The notes below the pieces were generated by a model, which had not been told where the DNA came from, did not search any database, and saw only the letters and a program-made list of their open reading frames with translations. A stretch of DNA of 64,000 bases from an uncultured Dehalococcoidia bacterium (GTDB taxonomy: Bacteria; Chloroflexota; Dehalococcoidia; Lucifugimonadales; UBA3495): the NCBI GenBank assembly GCA_958296225.1, contig OY282456.1, positions 1,178,001-1,242,000 of the forward strand. The letters run 5' to 3'. Shown here piece by piece: positions 40,823-49,549 of the stretch (position 1 is its first letter; every line of letters begins with the position of its first letter). The position numbers and the translations under genes were made by a program.

Positions 40823-41703
40823 TATGCAAGAAACTCTTGACGAATTTCAATGAGCGCATTCCATCGGTCTTGGTAGGAAATTTGCCTCAAGGTGCTGTCC
40901 ACAGTCAACAAACGTTCCCGGCTTTCATGATGCTCAATGAGGTCGATGTCTTCCAAATTATCATTGTCATGCTCACGTCCGCTAAGTTTAAACTCTGTGA
41001 CAGCATTATCCTCGCTGGTAGAGCCTGAAGCATAATTAAACAATTCCCAGACCTTTCGAATTAAGAGTGTAGATGTCCTTGCTCGCGATACACTGATACG
41101 GACAAATATTGTCTCACCTTCAAGTTCATTGCCAAAAGCCTGTACCGCGCCATAACCGCCGTCACGGTCTGCACGTGTTACTGGGCCAATGTTTGCCTTC
41201 ATATCAACCCTGCGAATCGTGTTGTGCTTACGAGCACGCGCTGATGCGTCTTCATCCAATCTCGGCACCAGATCATATTTGGTCATGTCATCTACGAACA
41301 TCTCGCAGTAATTGGCTATTGCTCTGGATCCCATACCAACTAGTGTCGTTTCCACGAAAGCGATCTTGGCTTGATGATCGTACAGCATAGCTGTTCCGTG
41401 CGAGAATGATTCGTCTGGGGCGAGATTGATGGGAGTTACCGCCTGATTCTGAGAAAAACGACCGGGACCAGTGAACTCAGATGTCACGAAATGTAGTAAG
41501 GAATATTCGGCGTCTTGACGGCACTCTTCAAGACGACGATATTTCCCATTTATCAACCTGCAACGGTTCGTAATGGACTGCGCATAGGCGCGCGTGATGG
41601 CATTTTCAAACTTAGTCCTTCCGGCAAATCGCATCTGACCGGATTCTATACTGTCAAGTGTTTCTACTTTATAGACCCTAACTTTGAACAATTTATCAGT
41701 CAT
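40822..41703 (-). CDS. Soluble partner of the membrane protein in the low-GC cassette
   Basis: 293 aa. MTDKLFKVRVYKVETLDSIESGQ starts the protein; the middle contains RRVDMKANIGPVTRADRDGGYGAV (as separate motifs) and the C-terminal region an acidic TEFKLSGREHDNDNLEDIDLIEHHESRERL. No catalytic motif, membrane helix or signal peptide is obvious. The coupling to the downstream four-helix protein and the low GC suggest one transferred module. Possible role: sensor or activator of the membrane component, as in several two-gene defence systems. This is inference only. Confidence 0.65.
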   Translation of the reverse strand: MTDKLFKVRVYKVETLDSIESGQMRFAGRTKFENAITRAYAQSITNRCRLINGKYRRLEECRQDAEYSLLHFVTSEFTGPGRFSQNQAVTPINLAPDESFSHGTAMLYDHQAKIAFVETTLVGMGSRAIANYCEMFVDDMTKYDLVPRLDEDASARARKHNTIRRVDMKANIGPVTRADRDGGYGAVQAFGNELEGETIFVRISVSRARTSTLLIRKVWELFNYASGSTSEDNAVTEFKLSGREHDNDNLEDIDLIEHHESRERLLTVDSTLRQISYQDRWNALIEIRQEFLA

Positions 41704-41784
41704 AGCACTTTCTCCTTCGCAACCAATCCTGAGCAGTGTGTGAATTCATAATACACCATCAGAGGCAACGCTGCAACCACGTAT

Positions 41785-43254
41785 TCATCTCTCCCCGGTC
41801 AGCGTGTACTGCTCCGCCACGTCATCCCGTATCAGCCGCATCCGGTCCAGCGGAGCGGCGACTTGCAGCGGCAACGCCAGCTCCGGCAAACGCTGGTCTT
41901 TGCGCGCCAGGATTTCGTTAATGGTGGCAGCCTGTAGTTTGGGGTAGGTGCGGCCGAGTATGTCCACATCGCCGGCGGATTCCAGTTCGCGACGCATCCC
42001 GTCGGTGATAGGGTATGCTGTCACCAATGCCCCGGCTATTACGCCTTTTTCACTTTCCCGCTCGACCGTGCCCCGCAAATCGCGCACCATCGCCGGGTTC
42101 AAGTGTGTGCCACCTTTCACTGAAACTACCACAAATCGCCATTGATTCCGGCCAACAGCAATAGGAATCAATCCGTCAATTCCGGTATCGCCGCCGCCGC
42201 GTCGCTCACTGTATGGTCGGCAGCCATCAATCAGGCTCAGGGCTGCCCGTTCAAATTCCATAGGATTATCGGCTGCCAGCAGCCGCCAGTCCTGCGACGA
42301 GGCCGGCATTCCGGTTACGGCAAAATTTGCGCCTAGCGATGACGCTTCAAATCGCCCCCGCAAAACGGGCAGCGCCAAGGCTGTGATGTCAATGCCAATC
42401 CAGTCGCGGCCTAATTCCTCGGCAGCGTGGCAGGCAGTGCCACAACCACAAAACGGGTCCAGCACCGTATCGCCGGGATTGCTGGATGCCCGGATGATTC
42501 TACGCAACAAGTCCAGCGGCTTTTGCGTCGGATACCCCAGTTTTTCCCGCGAGAAACTCTTTATCATTATTGAATCGAGGATATCCGCTCGGTTGCAATT
42601 CCAAGTGTCCTCAATCGGTATGCCTTGGCCTGTTGGCAAGCTGCCGTCCCTACGAGTATATCCTTGCGGATATGGTATGTACTCTTTGTTGAAGGTGAAC
42701 TGGTTGCCCAGCGCATAGTAAAGGATGGTGTCGTGGTTACGAATCCAACCCCTCTTGCGGGTTTTGAAACCGGAAACCCATCCGATGCGCCAGATAATTT
42801 CGCTGCGTAGCTCCCCCCTGACCGGGTGAAATACCGCGTCCATCATTACTTTGAGGTAATGGCTGGCAGTCGGGTCGCAATGCAGATAGATGCTGCCGTT
42901 GGGTTTGAGAACCCGGCGCATTTCAATCAGGCGAATGGTCATCCGAGAGAGATACGCCAGCATCCCACACTCGCCCAAAATCGTGCGCATCGCCTGTAGC
43001 TTGGCCCCGATGTTGGGCACTTCCTGGCAAACTTGGTCAAATTCGCGCCGCGCTTCCGGCCCCCACTGCCAAGTATCTTCAAATGCTCGCACCTGCGACT
43101 CGGCAGGGCTGGAACCATCGGGGCCGCTGAACAGCATATTGTAGGTAGCGTCGGACTTGAACGGTGGGTCCAGATAAATCAGGTCCACCGAATCGTCGGC
43201 GATGTGCTGTCGCATCACTGCCAGATTGTCGCCGTAATAGAAATGCCCGGCCAT
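41785..43254 (-). CDS. Fused DNA methyltransferase and Mrr-like endonuclease domain (single-chain restriction-modification candidate)
   Basis: 489 aa. The methyltransferase is the beta-class order: catalytic DPPF (LIYLDPPFKSDATYNML) near residue 29 and the SAM motif DPFCGCGTACHAAEELG near 270, with LGYPTQKPLDLLRRII between. The C-terminal 150 residues resemble a restriction-endonuclease-like (Mrr) fold: NPMEFERAALSLIDGC, then GGDTGIDGLIPIAVG, FVVVSVKGGTHLNPAMVRDLRGTVERE, which carries a D...(E/Q)xK arrangement. Such fusions methylate and cut with one protein and need no separate subunit. It probably acts in defence. The coding sequence contains lower-GC stretches. Confidence 0.85.
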   Translation of the reverse strand: MAGHFYYGDNLAVMRQHIADDSVDLIYLDPPFKSDATYNMLFSGPDGSSPAESQVRAFEDTWQWGPEARREFDQVCQEVPNIGAKLQAMRTILGECGMLAYLSRMTIRLIEMRRVLKPNGSIYLHCDPTASHYLKVMMDAVFHPVRGELRSEIIWRIGWVSGFKTRKRGWIRNHDTILYYALGNQFTFNKEYIPYPQGYTRRDGSLPTGQGIPIEDTWNCNRADILDSIMIKSFSREKLGYPTQKPLDLLRRIIRASSNPGDTVLDPFCGCGTACHAAEELGRDWIGIDITALALPVLRGRFEASSLGANFAVTGMPASSQDWRLLAADNPMEFERAALSLIDGCRPYSERRGGGDTGIDGLIPIAVGRNQWRFVVVSVKGGTHLNPAMVRDLRGTVERESEKGVIAGALVTAYPITDGMRRELESAGDVDILGRTYPKLQAATINEILARKDQRLPELALPLQVAAPLDRMRLIRDDVAEQYTLTGER

Positions 43255-43360
43255 AGCTAATGTTCCCCGGTGTACGGATTTTATCTACACCCATTACTCC
43301 GTCATAAGTGGATGGTGCCGCTATCTTACTAGCGGGTGCCTATTCGGTCAATCATTGCCC

Positions 43361-44962
43361 CTACGTAAAAGGCGTCGGCATCACCCCCACCGGCACCTCA
43401 ATCAACCCCGGCGCATCCGCCGCCAAAGCCTCCCGCAGCGCCGCCGCCAGCGCCGCCGGCCCCTCGGCCCGCACGGCGCGCACCCCATACGCCTCGGCCA
43501 GCTTCACAAAGTCGGGGTTGTGCAGCTCCGCCCCCACCGTGCGCCCGCTGAACTGGTTCACCTGGTCGCGCAGGACGTTGCCGTAGGCGTTGTCGTTGAA
43601 CACCACCGCCACCGCGTTGATGCCGTGCTGCGCCGCCGTGGCCAGCTCCTGCGAGTTGAACAGGAACCCGCCGTCGCCGCACAGGGCCACCACCGGGCGG
43701 GCGGGCTGGGCCACTTTCGCCCCCAGCGCGGTGGGGTAAGCGTAGCCCAGGTTGCCCGAATAGCCGGACGTGATGAACGTGCGCGGCTCGTAGGTGGGCC
43801 AGAAGGCGCGGGCGTAGTAGCCCAGCTGGGTCATCCCCGACACCAGGATGCCGTCCTCCGGCACCGCCGCCCGCACCGCCGCCAGGTAGGATTCCTGCGG
43901 CTCCGGGCGCAATGCCGACTCCCGCCGTCGCTCGCGCAGGGCGGCGGTTGCGGCGGCAAAAGACGGGCGGGCGTCCATGGTGCCGGCCAGGCGCGCGTCA
44001 ATCTGCTCCATAACCGTGCGGGCGTCGCCGGCGATGCCGTAGGTGTTCGCCCAGTTGCGCCCCAGCTCGTCGGGGTCAACGTCAATCTGCACTACCTGCT
44101 GCCCGTCCAGCCACATCGGAAAGGCCATGCGACTGCCCACGCCCAGAATCACGTCAAAGTGCGGTTCCTCTTTGGCCACCGGGTCGTTGCGCAGCCGCAG
44201 CGCGCCCAACGCCAGCGGGTGCCGGTCGTCGATGGCCCCCTTGCCCTCGGCGGTGGTGATGACCGGCGCTTGCAGCCGCTCCGCCAGCCGCGCCAGCGCC
44301 GCCGACCCTTCGGATGATATGACGCCGCCGCCGGCCCAGATGAGCGGACGCCGCGCCGCGCTCAGGATGCGGGCCGCCGCCGCCACCTGCTCCTCGGACG
44401 CGGCCATGCGCGGGTAGCCTTCCGCCTCCAGCAGCGACACCGGCCCCGGTTCGGCCATCGTCTCCGGCGGCATCTCGATTTCCACCGGACGGGGCCGGCC
44501 GGTGGTCAGCTGGCGGAACGCCTCATGCACTGCCTCGGGCGTCTCCGCCGCAGTCATAATCCGCCGCACGTGCTTGGTGATGGGCCGGATGGCGTCCTGC
44601 TGGTCGTTGACTTCGTGCAGGATGCCCCGGTCGGCGCCGATGAGGTCGCGCTCAATCTGGCCGCACACCACCAGCACCGGCGACGACGCCGAGTAGGCCG
44701 TGCTGATGGCCGCCGCGGCGTTGAGCAGGCCGGGGCCGGGCACCATCAACGCCGTGCCCACGCCGCCGCCGGCCCGCGCGTACCCGTCGGCCATATAAGC
44801 GGTCGCCTGCTCGTGCCGCGTGGTAATGAGACGAATGCCCGGCACGTCGTGCAGCGCGTCCAGCGCGTGATAAAGCTGCACGCCGGGCAGCCCGAAAATA
44901 ACCCGCACCCCCTCCCGATACAACGAGCGCATAAGAGCCTGGCCGCCGGTCATCGTGGGCAT
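43361..44962 (-). CDS. Thiamine-diphosphate-dependent enzyme (acetolactate synthase/benzoylformate decarboxylase-like)
   Basis: 533 aa from ATG 44962 behind GGAAGG. The N-terminal PYR domain has EGVRVIFGLPGVQLYHALDAL and the conserved Glu in ITTRHEQATAYMADGYARAGG. The central domain has APVITTAEGKGAIDDRHPLALG. The C-terminal PP domain has the ThDP motif GDGGFLFNSQELATAAQHG and the Mg-binding NDNAYGN. The family includes acetolactate synthases, oxalyl-CoA decarboxylase and benzoylformate decarboxylase. No small regulatory subunit gene is adjacent, so a catabolic decarboxylase is likely. Confidence 0.9.
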   Translation of the reverse strand: MPTMTGGQALMRSLYREGVRVIFGLPGVQLYHALDALHDVPGIRLITTRHEQATAYMADGYARAGGGVGTALMVPGPGLLNAAAAISTAYSASSPVLVVCGQIERDLIGADRGILHEVNDQQDAIRPITKHVRRIMTAAETPEAVHEAFRQLTTGRPRPVEIEMPPETMAEPGPVSLLEAEGYPRMAASEEQVAAAARILSAARRPLIWAGGGVISSEGSAALARLAERLQAPVITTAEGKGAIDDRHPLALGALRLRNDPVAKEEPHFDVILGVGSRMAFPMWLDGQQVVQIDVDPDELGRNWANTYGIAGDARTVMEQIDARLAGTMDARPSFAAATAALRERRRESALRPEPQESYLAAVRAAVPEDGILVSGMTQLGYYARAFWPTYEPRTFITSGYSGNLGYAYPTALGAKVAQPARPVVALCGDGGFLFNSQELATAAQHGINAVAVVFNDNAYGNVLRDQVNQFSGRTVGAELHNPDFVKLAEAYGVRAVRAEGPAALAAALREALAADAPGLIEVPVGVMPTPFT

Positions 44963-45036
44963 AGCAATACCTTCCTGCTGCAAAAATCGGCCTGCTGCGA
45001 CAGGCCGGCCTAACATAGCACACCGCCCCCCGGCTG

Positions 45037-45187
45037 TCATTTAGACGCCAGCGCATCCGGCAGCGCGCGGGCCGCCAGCGCAGCGTCGTCGCCCACCACC
45101 CGGTCAAAGGCCGCCGCGTTGCCCCGCGACGGCTGGCGATACCCGCTGATTTTGCGGACGAACTGCAACGCCGCCGCCGGCTCTTGC
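45037..45187 (-). pseudogene. C-terminal remnant of a DUF2277-family gene
   Basis: About 50 codons on the minus strand read QEPAAALQFVRKISGYRQPS, RGNAAAFDRVVGDDAALAARALPDALASK, ending at TGA 45037-45039. DUF2277 proteins (about 90 aa, MCRNIKxLFNFEPPAT...) have exactly this C-terminal region (AAALQFVRKISGxxKPSxANEAAFxxAV). The frame is closed by TAG at 45188, so the N-terminal half is gone. Confidence 0.7.
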
Positions 45188-45297
45188 TACTCCGGCGCAT
45201 AATACCCTGGCGTCCGGTTTATCTCCGCCCGGTGCATCCCGGTAAAAATTATGATACCCTGCGCCCCGTCAACCAAACCACTACCGGAAAAGGCGCG

Positions 45298-45621
45298 ATG
45301 ATTACCTTCAACTGCACCATCCAGGAGGGAACAATACCCGACGACCTGCGCCCCGAACTGGCGTCGGAACTGGCGCGCATCAGTACCGCCATCCTGGGCG
45401 GCGCGCCCGCCGACGTGGCCGTGCGGTGGATTGAGATTCCCCACGGTTTCGGATTCCGCGGCGGCGAACTTTCAACTACCTCGGCCGTCCGCGGCGAAAT
45501 ACCCCCCGGCTGCGACCAGGAAACCCGCGTCCAACTTATGCAGCAAATTCAGGATCGGTGGCTGGAACTAACCGGCTGCACCACCGACGAACTGGTAGTC
45601 TCCGCCCGCGACCGCCGCTAG
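45298..45621 (+). CDS. Tautomerase-superfamily-like protein lacking Pro2
   Basis: 107 aa; ATG 45298. The beginning MITFNCTIQEGTIPDDLRPE and LASELARISTAILGGAPADVAVRWIEIPHGFGFRGGE are those of the 4-oxalocrotonate/malonate-semialdehyde-type fold, but residue 2 is Ile rather than the catalytic Pro. That removes the usual general base, so the protein is either non-enzymatic or uses another residue. TATGAT at 45250-45255 is a plausible -10 box. It precedes a second tautomerase by 86 bases. Confidence 0.6.
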   Translation: MITFNCTIQEGTIPDDLRPELASELARISTAILGGAPADVAVRWIEIPHGFGFRGGELSTTSAVRGEIPPGCDQETRVQLMQQIQDRWLELTGCTTDELVVSARDRR

Positions 45622-45633
45622 CGCCCCAACGGC

Positions 45634-45660
45634 CATTGCCGGCGCAGCGTGGCAATCGCG
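45634..45660. repeat. Dispersed palindromic repeat, third copy
   Basis: CATTGCCGGCGCAGCGTGGC followed by AATCGCG. Same family as 5498-5525 and 23361-23388. Confidence 0.6.
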
Positions 45661-45707
45661 CCCCCGCAGCAACAACTACTCAACCCCAACCGGCCAGGAG
45701 AAAAACC

Positions 45708-46103
45708 ATGCCCCACTATCGCTGCATCATCCCCCAAGACGCCCTCGCCTTTGAGCAGCGGCAGGAAATCGCCCGTTCCTTCACCGACATCCACTGCGGC
45801 TCCACCGGCGCGCCCCGCAGCTTCGTCTCGGTAACCTTTATCGAGACCCCGCCGGGCGAGACCCCCGAGTTCGGCACACCCTACTACCTGGACGGCGGCA
45901 ACCGGGCCGGCCGGTCGGAAGCAGTTAAGCAGCAGCTCCTCGCCGACCTCACCCAAGCCTTCTGCGAAATCGCCAATATCACCCCCGACCGGATGCCCGG
46001 CCGCATCACCGAAAACCCGGCATCCTGGACTATGGAAGGCGGTATGGTGTTGCCGGAGCCGGGCGAAGAGGGCGCCGAGTGGTACGCCTACGCCGCTGAC
46101 TAG
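45708..46103 (+). CDS. Tautomerase (cis-3-chloroacrylate dehalogenase-like)
   Basis: 131 aa, start ATG 45708 behind AGGAG. It has the catalytic Pro at residue 2 (MPHYRCIIPQDAL), as in Tautomerase_3. SFVSVTFIETPPGETPEFGTPYYLDGGNRAGRSE shows the conserved loop of cis-CaaD-like enzymes, and ITENPASWTMEGGMVLPEPG ends the fold. Family members convert haloacrylates or unsaturated keto acids. The tandem order with the Pro-less protein suggests a diverged duplicate pair. Confidence 0.75.
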   Translation: MPHYRCIIPQDALAFEQRQEIARSFTDIHCGSTGAPRSFVSVTFIETPPGETPEFGTPYYLDGGNRAGRSEAVKQQLLADLTQAFCEIANITPDRMPGRITENPASWTMEGGMVLPEPGEEGAEWYAYAAD

Positions 46104-46134
46104 AACCGGCCCGTTTTCGCCGAAAGATGAGCTG

Positions 46135-46164
46135 AAAGGAGCGATATGCGTAGGTCGCTCCTTT
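46135..46164. terminator. Strong intrinsic terminator after the tautomerase gene
   Basis: Perfect 10-bp stem AAAGGAGCGA (46135-46144) and TCGCTCCTTT (46155-46164), 10-nt loop, followed by TTT-AATAG. The A-rich side lets it serve both strands. Confidence 0.75.
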
Positions 46165-46440
46165 AATAGAATTACCCTGCGGCATATGGTAAAGACTTGG
46201 CGAATTGCAACGACGGGTTTCCCTGCTCCGGGTGTTGGCTATCTCCGGTAGAGGTGTTCGGGCCTGGATTTTCCACCCCGCGAACCGTAAAATTCGCACA
46301 CCGGGTCAGGTATGCAGTTTCCTTGGCCAGGGGCCTGAACCGTCGTACCGACCCGTTTGCCACCACCGGCCCCAGGCCATACAATGACGGCAGCCTCCGG
46401 GTAGTGCGCTAAATCCGCTCCATCACTGCCGGGAGCATGG
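46165..46440. other. Intergenic stretch without a recognised gene
   Basis: 276 bases of GC-rich sequence. Short open frames on both strands have no convincing start site or family. No tRNA-like cloverleaf or known small RNA is evident. Confidence 0.4.
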
Positions 46441-46938
46441 GTGGACTTGATGCGAATGCCCGGACAACGCCGCAGCCAGGAACCGGACGAAGTGGGACAG
46501 CGGGCCGGGCTGTTCGCCGAGTCAATACGTGACGGCGATATGGACCTTGCCTGGTCGATGCTGTCCAAAGAGACCCGCGGGATGCGGATGGGAGTCTGGG
46601 CTACCCGGCTCAGCATTGATATGCAGGTCGCCTACCGCGCCGCCTACGACGCCAACCACCCGATGCGCGCCTCGCTGCTGGATGATTTTCGTACCACTGT
46701 CCTCCGCCTTTGGCCGCTGGAAGACCTTTCCGAGCTGGCCGCCGCGCCTACCCGCTATGTGGACGACGAGCACGCCTTCGTCTTTCTGCCCTTCGGCGTT
46801 ACTGACGAAACCCTGGTGCAGCACAGCCGGCTTATGTCGGGGCTGATGATTCCGATGCTGCTGGAAAACTCCCAGTGGCAGGTTGACCTTCCCGGCTGGC
46901 GCTTCCTGGACACTTCCGACCCGCGCCGCCATGGCTAG
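46441..46938 (+). CDS. Unknown protein of about 165 aa
   Basis: 165 aa from GTG 46441, five bases after GGGAG; ATG codons at 46450 and 46456 are possible alternatives. The protein is soluble, with RAGLFAESIRDGDMDLAWSML, STAPTRYVDDEHAF-like and LMSGLMIPMLLENSQWQVDLP motifs, and ends close to HNH-gene start. The pattern resembles a SnoaL/nuclear-transport-factor-2-like cone fold, but the match is weak. Overlap with the next gene suggests they are transcribed together. Confidence 0.55.
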   Translation: MDLMRMPGQRRSQEPDEVGQRAGLFAESIRDGDMDLAWSMLSKETRGMRMGVWATRLSIDMQVAYRAAYDANHPMRASLLDDFRTTVLRLWPLEDLSELAAAPTRYVDDEHAFVFLPFGVTDETLVQHSRLMSGLMIPMLLENSQWQVDLPGWRFLDTSDPRRHG

Positions 46939-47335
46939 GCGACCGGCGCGCACTCGTTCGCGCGGCGGGCTTAAGGAGCGGACGGCGGCCGCCGTTGCAT
47001 CTCCCGACGGCCCTCGCCAGGGAATCCACACCGGGCGCGAACGGCGCGGCAGTTCAGACGCCGGCCGCTGTGATTTGTGCGAACGCGCCGTCGAGCGCTT
47101 TACCGTACATCATCTGGTGCCGCGGGCGCGGGGCGGGAACCACGGGCCGACGGCGCGGCTTTGCCCCACCTGCCACCGTCAGGTTCACGCCATGTTCTCG
47201 GTTGCCACGCTGGCCGCGGATCTGTACAGCGTGGAACTGCTGCGGGCCAATCCGCGAGTGGCGGCCTTTCTCCGCTGGATGCGGAAACAGCGGGGCGCCG
47301 CGTTCCGGGTACGCCGGGCGCGGGTCGTGCTATGA
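46931..47335 (+). CDS. HNH endonuclease
   Basis: 134 aa from ATG 46931, overlapping the previous stop. CDLCERAVERFTVHHLVPRARGG, then LCPTCHRQVHAMFS, is the zinc-bound HNH motif (CxxC, HH, N-like Gly-Asn-His, CxxCH-x2-H), about residues 50-100. A basic N-terminal region (MARRPARTRSRGGLKER) could bind DNA. The small size suggests a nicking or homing-type nuclease, or a stand-alone restriction component. No partner is evident. Confidence 0.8.
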   Translation: MARRPARTRSRGGLKERTAAAVASPDGPRQGIHTGRERRGSSDAGRCDLCERAVERFTVHHLVPRARGGNHGPTARLCPTCHRQVHAMFSVATLAADLYSVELLRANPRVAAFLRWMRKQRGAAFRVRRARVVL

Positions 47336-47345
47336 TACGGTCACT

Positions 47346-47843
47346 ATGACCGCGCCGCCTGCATTCACACCGCAGCAAGTAACCGATGCTATTGTTTCGG
47401 GCCTCCGCCGGGGCAGCCGGAACGCCGACCTGCCCCCGGCAGACGCGGCCCGGCAGGCCGCTCTCTACCGCCACAATCTGGCCCGCTGCCAGCAGCACGT
47501 CCGAAAAAGCCTGGCCGAAGGCGATTATTTGCAAGCCGCCGAAAAATCCTGGGGTGCCTACGCCCAAACTATCAAAGCCATCAGCGCTGACCGCCGGTTC
47601 ACGGTCTCCCATCACGGCGCCGTCATCGGCGTTGCGGCCCGGCTGGCGCTGCTGGCTGGCGCATCCGACCCGGCATCCGGCCGGGCGTTGTCCGGCGCGT
47701 TAGCTTATGCGCGCAGCCTGCACCAGCATTTTTATGAAAACGACTTGCCGGATGAAACAGTGATTGCCAGTTCCGATGCCGTGGCGACTGCCATTGACTT
47801 GATGCACGAGCTGTTTGCGACCATGCCCGGCGCACAGGGATAA
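47346..47843 (+). CDS. PaREP1-like/HEPN-type helical protein, copy 1
   Basis: 165 aa, ATG 47346, ten bases after the HNH gene. The core LAEGDYLQAAEKSWGAYAQTIKAIS matches the PaREP1 family, in which (E/D)GDxxQAxEKxWGAxxxxxK is conserved. HEPN-related helical bundles are found in toxin-like and RNA-interacting proteins. TATGAT at 47331-47336 ends nine bases before the ATG, which suggests a leaderless start. A tandem paralogue follows directly. Confidence 0.7.
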   Translation: MTAPPAFTPQQVTDAIVSGLRRGSRNADLPPADAARQAALYRHNLARCQQHVRKSLAEGDYLQAAEKSWGAYAQTIKAISADRRFTVSHHGAVIGVAARLALLAGASDPASGRALSGALAYARSLHQHFYENDLPDETVIASSDAVATAIDLMHELFATMPGAQG

Positions 47844-47852
47844 GCCGGAACC

Positions 47853-48338
47853 ATGCCTTTTTCACTATCACCGCCGCAAGTGGCCGCCGCCATCCGCGCC
47901 GGCCTCAGTGGCACCCGGCAGAATGTCGAGCTTGCCACGGGCCGGGCAGCCGAACTGGCTGCTGTCCACCGGAACATACTGGCCCACTATCAGCAGCACG
48001 TCGGGAAAAGCCTGGCCGAAGGCGATTATTTGCAAGTGGCCGAAAAGTCCTGGGGCGCTTACGCCCAAACCATCAAAGCCATCGGAGCAGATTACCGGCT
48101 GCGTATCTCCCATCACGCCGGCATCACCGGCGTGGCCAGCCGGCTGGCTCTGTTGGTTAGCGACTCCGACCCGGCTAACGGGTATGTCTTGCGGCATGGA
48201 TTAGCCACCGCGCGAAGCCTGCACCAGCATTTTTATGAAAATGACCTGCCGGACGATGGCGTAATCGCCGATGCCGATGATGTAGCCACCGCCATCGCCC
48301 TGCTGCAAGAACTGTTCCCGCCGGAGCCGGCCCTCTGA
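47853..48338 (+). CDS. PaREP1-like/HEPN-type helical protein, copy 2
   Basis: 161 aa. Same core LAEGDYLQVAEKSWGAYAQTIKAIG and same tail LHQHFYENDLPDD as copy 1, only nine bases downstream. The stop shares its last base with the ATG of the FAD enzyme (TGATG). Paralogue pairs in this family may form dimers. Confidence 0.7.
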   Translation: MPFSLSPPQVAAAIRAGLSGTRQNVELATGRAAELAAVHRNILAHYQQHVGKSLAEGDYLQVAEKSWGAYAQTIKAIGADYRLRISHHAGITGVASRLALLVSDSDPANGYVLRHGLATARSLHQHFYENDLPDDGVIADADDVATAIALLQELFPPEPAL

Positions 48339-49540
48339 TGACCGGCGCAACCGAAACCGCCGACGCCGTCATCATCGGGGGCGGCGTGATGGGCTGCAGC
48401 ATCGCCTGCAACCTGGCGCTTACCGTCGCCCGGCACGGCCTGCGCCGCATCGTCCTGCTGGAGCGCGACACCCTGGGCAGCGGCTCCACCGGACGCAGCA
48501 GCGCGGCGATTCGTATGCACTACTCCACCGCCGTCAACGCGGAACTGGCCTGGCGCAGCCTGCATATCTTTCGCAACTTTGGCGACATCATCGGCGGGGA
48601 GTGCGGCTATACCCGCACCGGCTATCTGGTATTCGCCGGCCCCGACGACCTGGACTCCTTTCGCGCCAACATCGCCACGCAGCAGTCCGTGGGCGTAAGC
48701 ACCGGCATTATCAGCGCCGCCGACGCCGCCGAACTCGCGCCCGGCTTTGCCGTGGCCGACGCGGCCGCCATCGCCTACGAACCTTATTCCGGCCACGCCG
48801 ACGCCTCCGGCACGGCCTACGCCTACGCCACCCGCGCCCGGGCCGAGGGCGTAGCCATCCGGCTGCAAACGCCCGCTGCGGCCATTGAAACCAGCGCGGA
48901 CGGGAGCCGCGTCGCTGCCGTCCGTACCGCCGCCGGCGCGCGCATCGCCACCGGCGTTGCCGTGGTTGCCACCGGCCCGTGGACGGCGCGGTTCCTGGCG
49001 CCCCACGGCATCGACGTGCCCCTCATCGCCACGCGCCACGAAGTGCTGCACTTCCGCCGCCCCCTGGACCTGGTGCCGTACCATCCCGGCGGCGCCGACA
49101 TCAGCAATCGCATCTACTTCCGGCCAGAGGGACAAGACTTGACCCTTGTCGGCAACGGCAACCACTCGGACATTGTGGACGACCCGGAAGTATTCGCCCA
49201 GCGGGCCAGCCCGGCGTTCATCCAGGACGTTTGGCCGCGGCTGGCCCGGCGCATTCCGCCCATCGCCGACGCCGAGCTGGTGCATGGCTACGCCGGCCTC
49301 TACACCAACAGCCCCGACTCGCATCCCATTATGGACCGTATCGCGGGGGTGGACGGCCTCTATCTGTGCAGCGGGTTCAGCGGCCACGGGTTCAAGCTGT
49401 CGCCGATGGTGGGCGCGCTGATGGCCGAGCTCATCGGCAGCGGCCAGGCGGCCACCATGGACATCAGCCCCCTGCGCCTCTCCCGCTTTGCCGAAGGCGA
49501 CTTGAACAACGCCGGCTACGGGTTTGACGTGCTGGCCTGA
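48338..49540 (+). CDS. FAD-dependent oxidoreductase (DAO/sarcosine-oxidase-like)
   Basis: 400 aa. DAVIIGGGVMGCSIACNLAL is the FAD-binding GxGxxG fold near residue 6; VLLERDTLGSGSTGRSSAAIRMHYST is the typical second half of the DAO motif. GVAVVATGPWTARFL and LYLCSGFSGHGFKLSPMVG close the cofactor site. The family oxidises secondary or cyclic amines (sarcosine, glycine, proline derivatives). Translationally coupled to the upstream gene and followed by an ABC transporter nine bases downstream. Confidence 0.88.
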   Translation: MTGATETADAVIIGGGVMGCSIACNLALTVARHGLRRIVLLERDTLGSGSTGRSSAAIRMHYSTAVNAELAWRSLHIFRNFGDIIGGECGYTRTGYLVFAGPDDLDSFRANIATQQSVGVSTGIISAADAAELAPGFAVADAAAIAYEPYSGHADASGTAYAYATRARAEGVAIRLQTPAAAIETSADGSRVAAVRTAAGARIATGVAVVATGPWTARFLAPHGIDVPLIATRHEVLHFRRPLDLVPYHPGGADISNRIYFRPEGQDLTLVGNGNHSDIVDDPEVFAQRASPAFIQDVWPRLARRIPPIADAELVHGYAGLYTNSPDSHPIMDRIAGVDGLYLCSGFSGHGFKLSPMVGALMAELIGSGQAATMDISPLRLSRFAEGDLNNAGYGFDVLA

Positions 49541-49549
49541 GGCAACGAT

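Noticed and set aside
46165-46440. Possible small RNA (RNase P RNA, tmRNA or 6S)
   Set aside because: I looked for the conserved cores of these RNAs and found none; the stretch is left unassigned.
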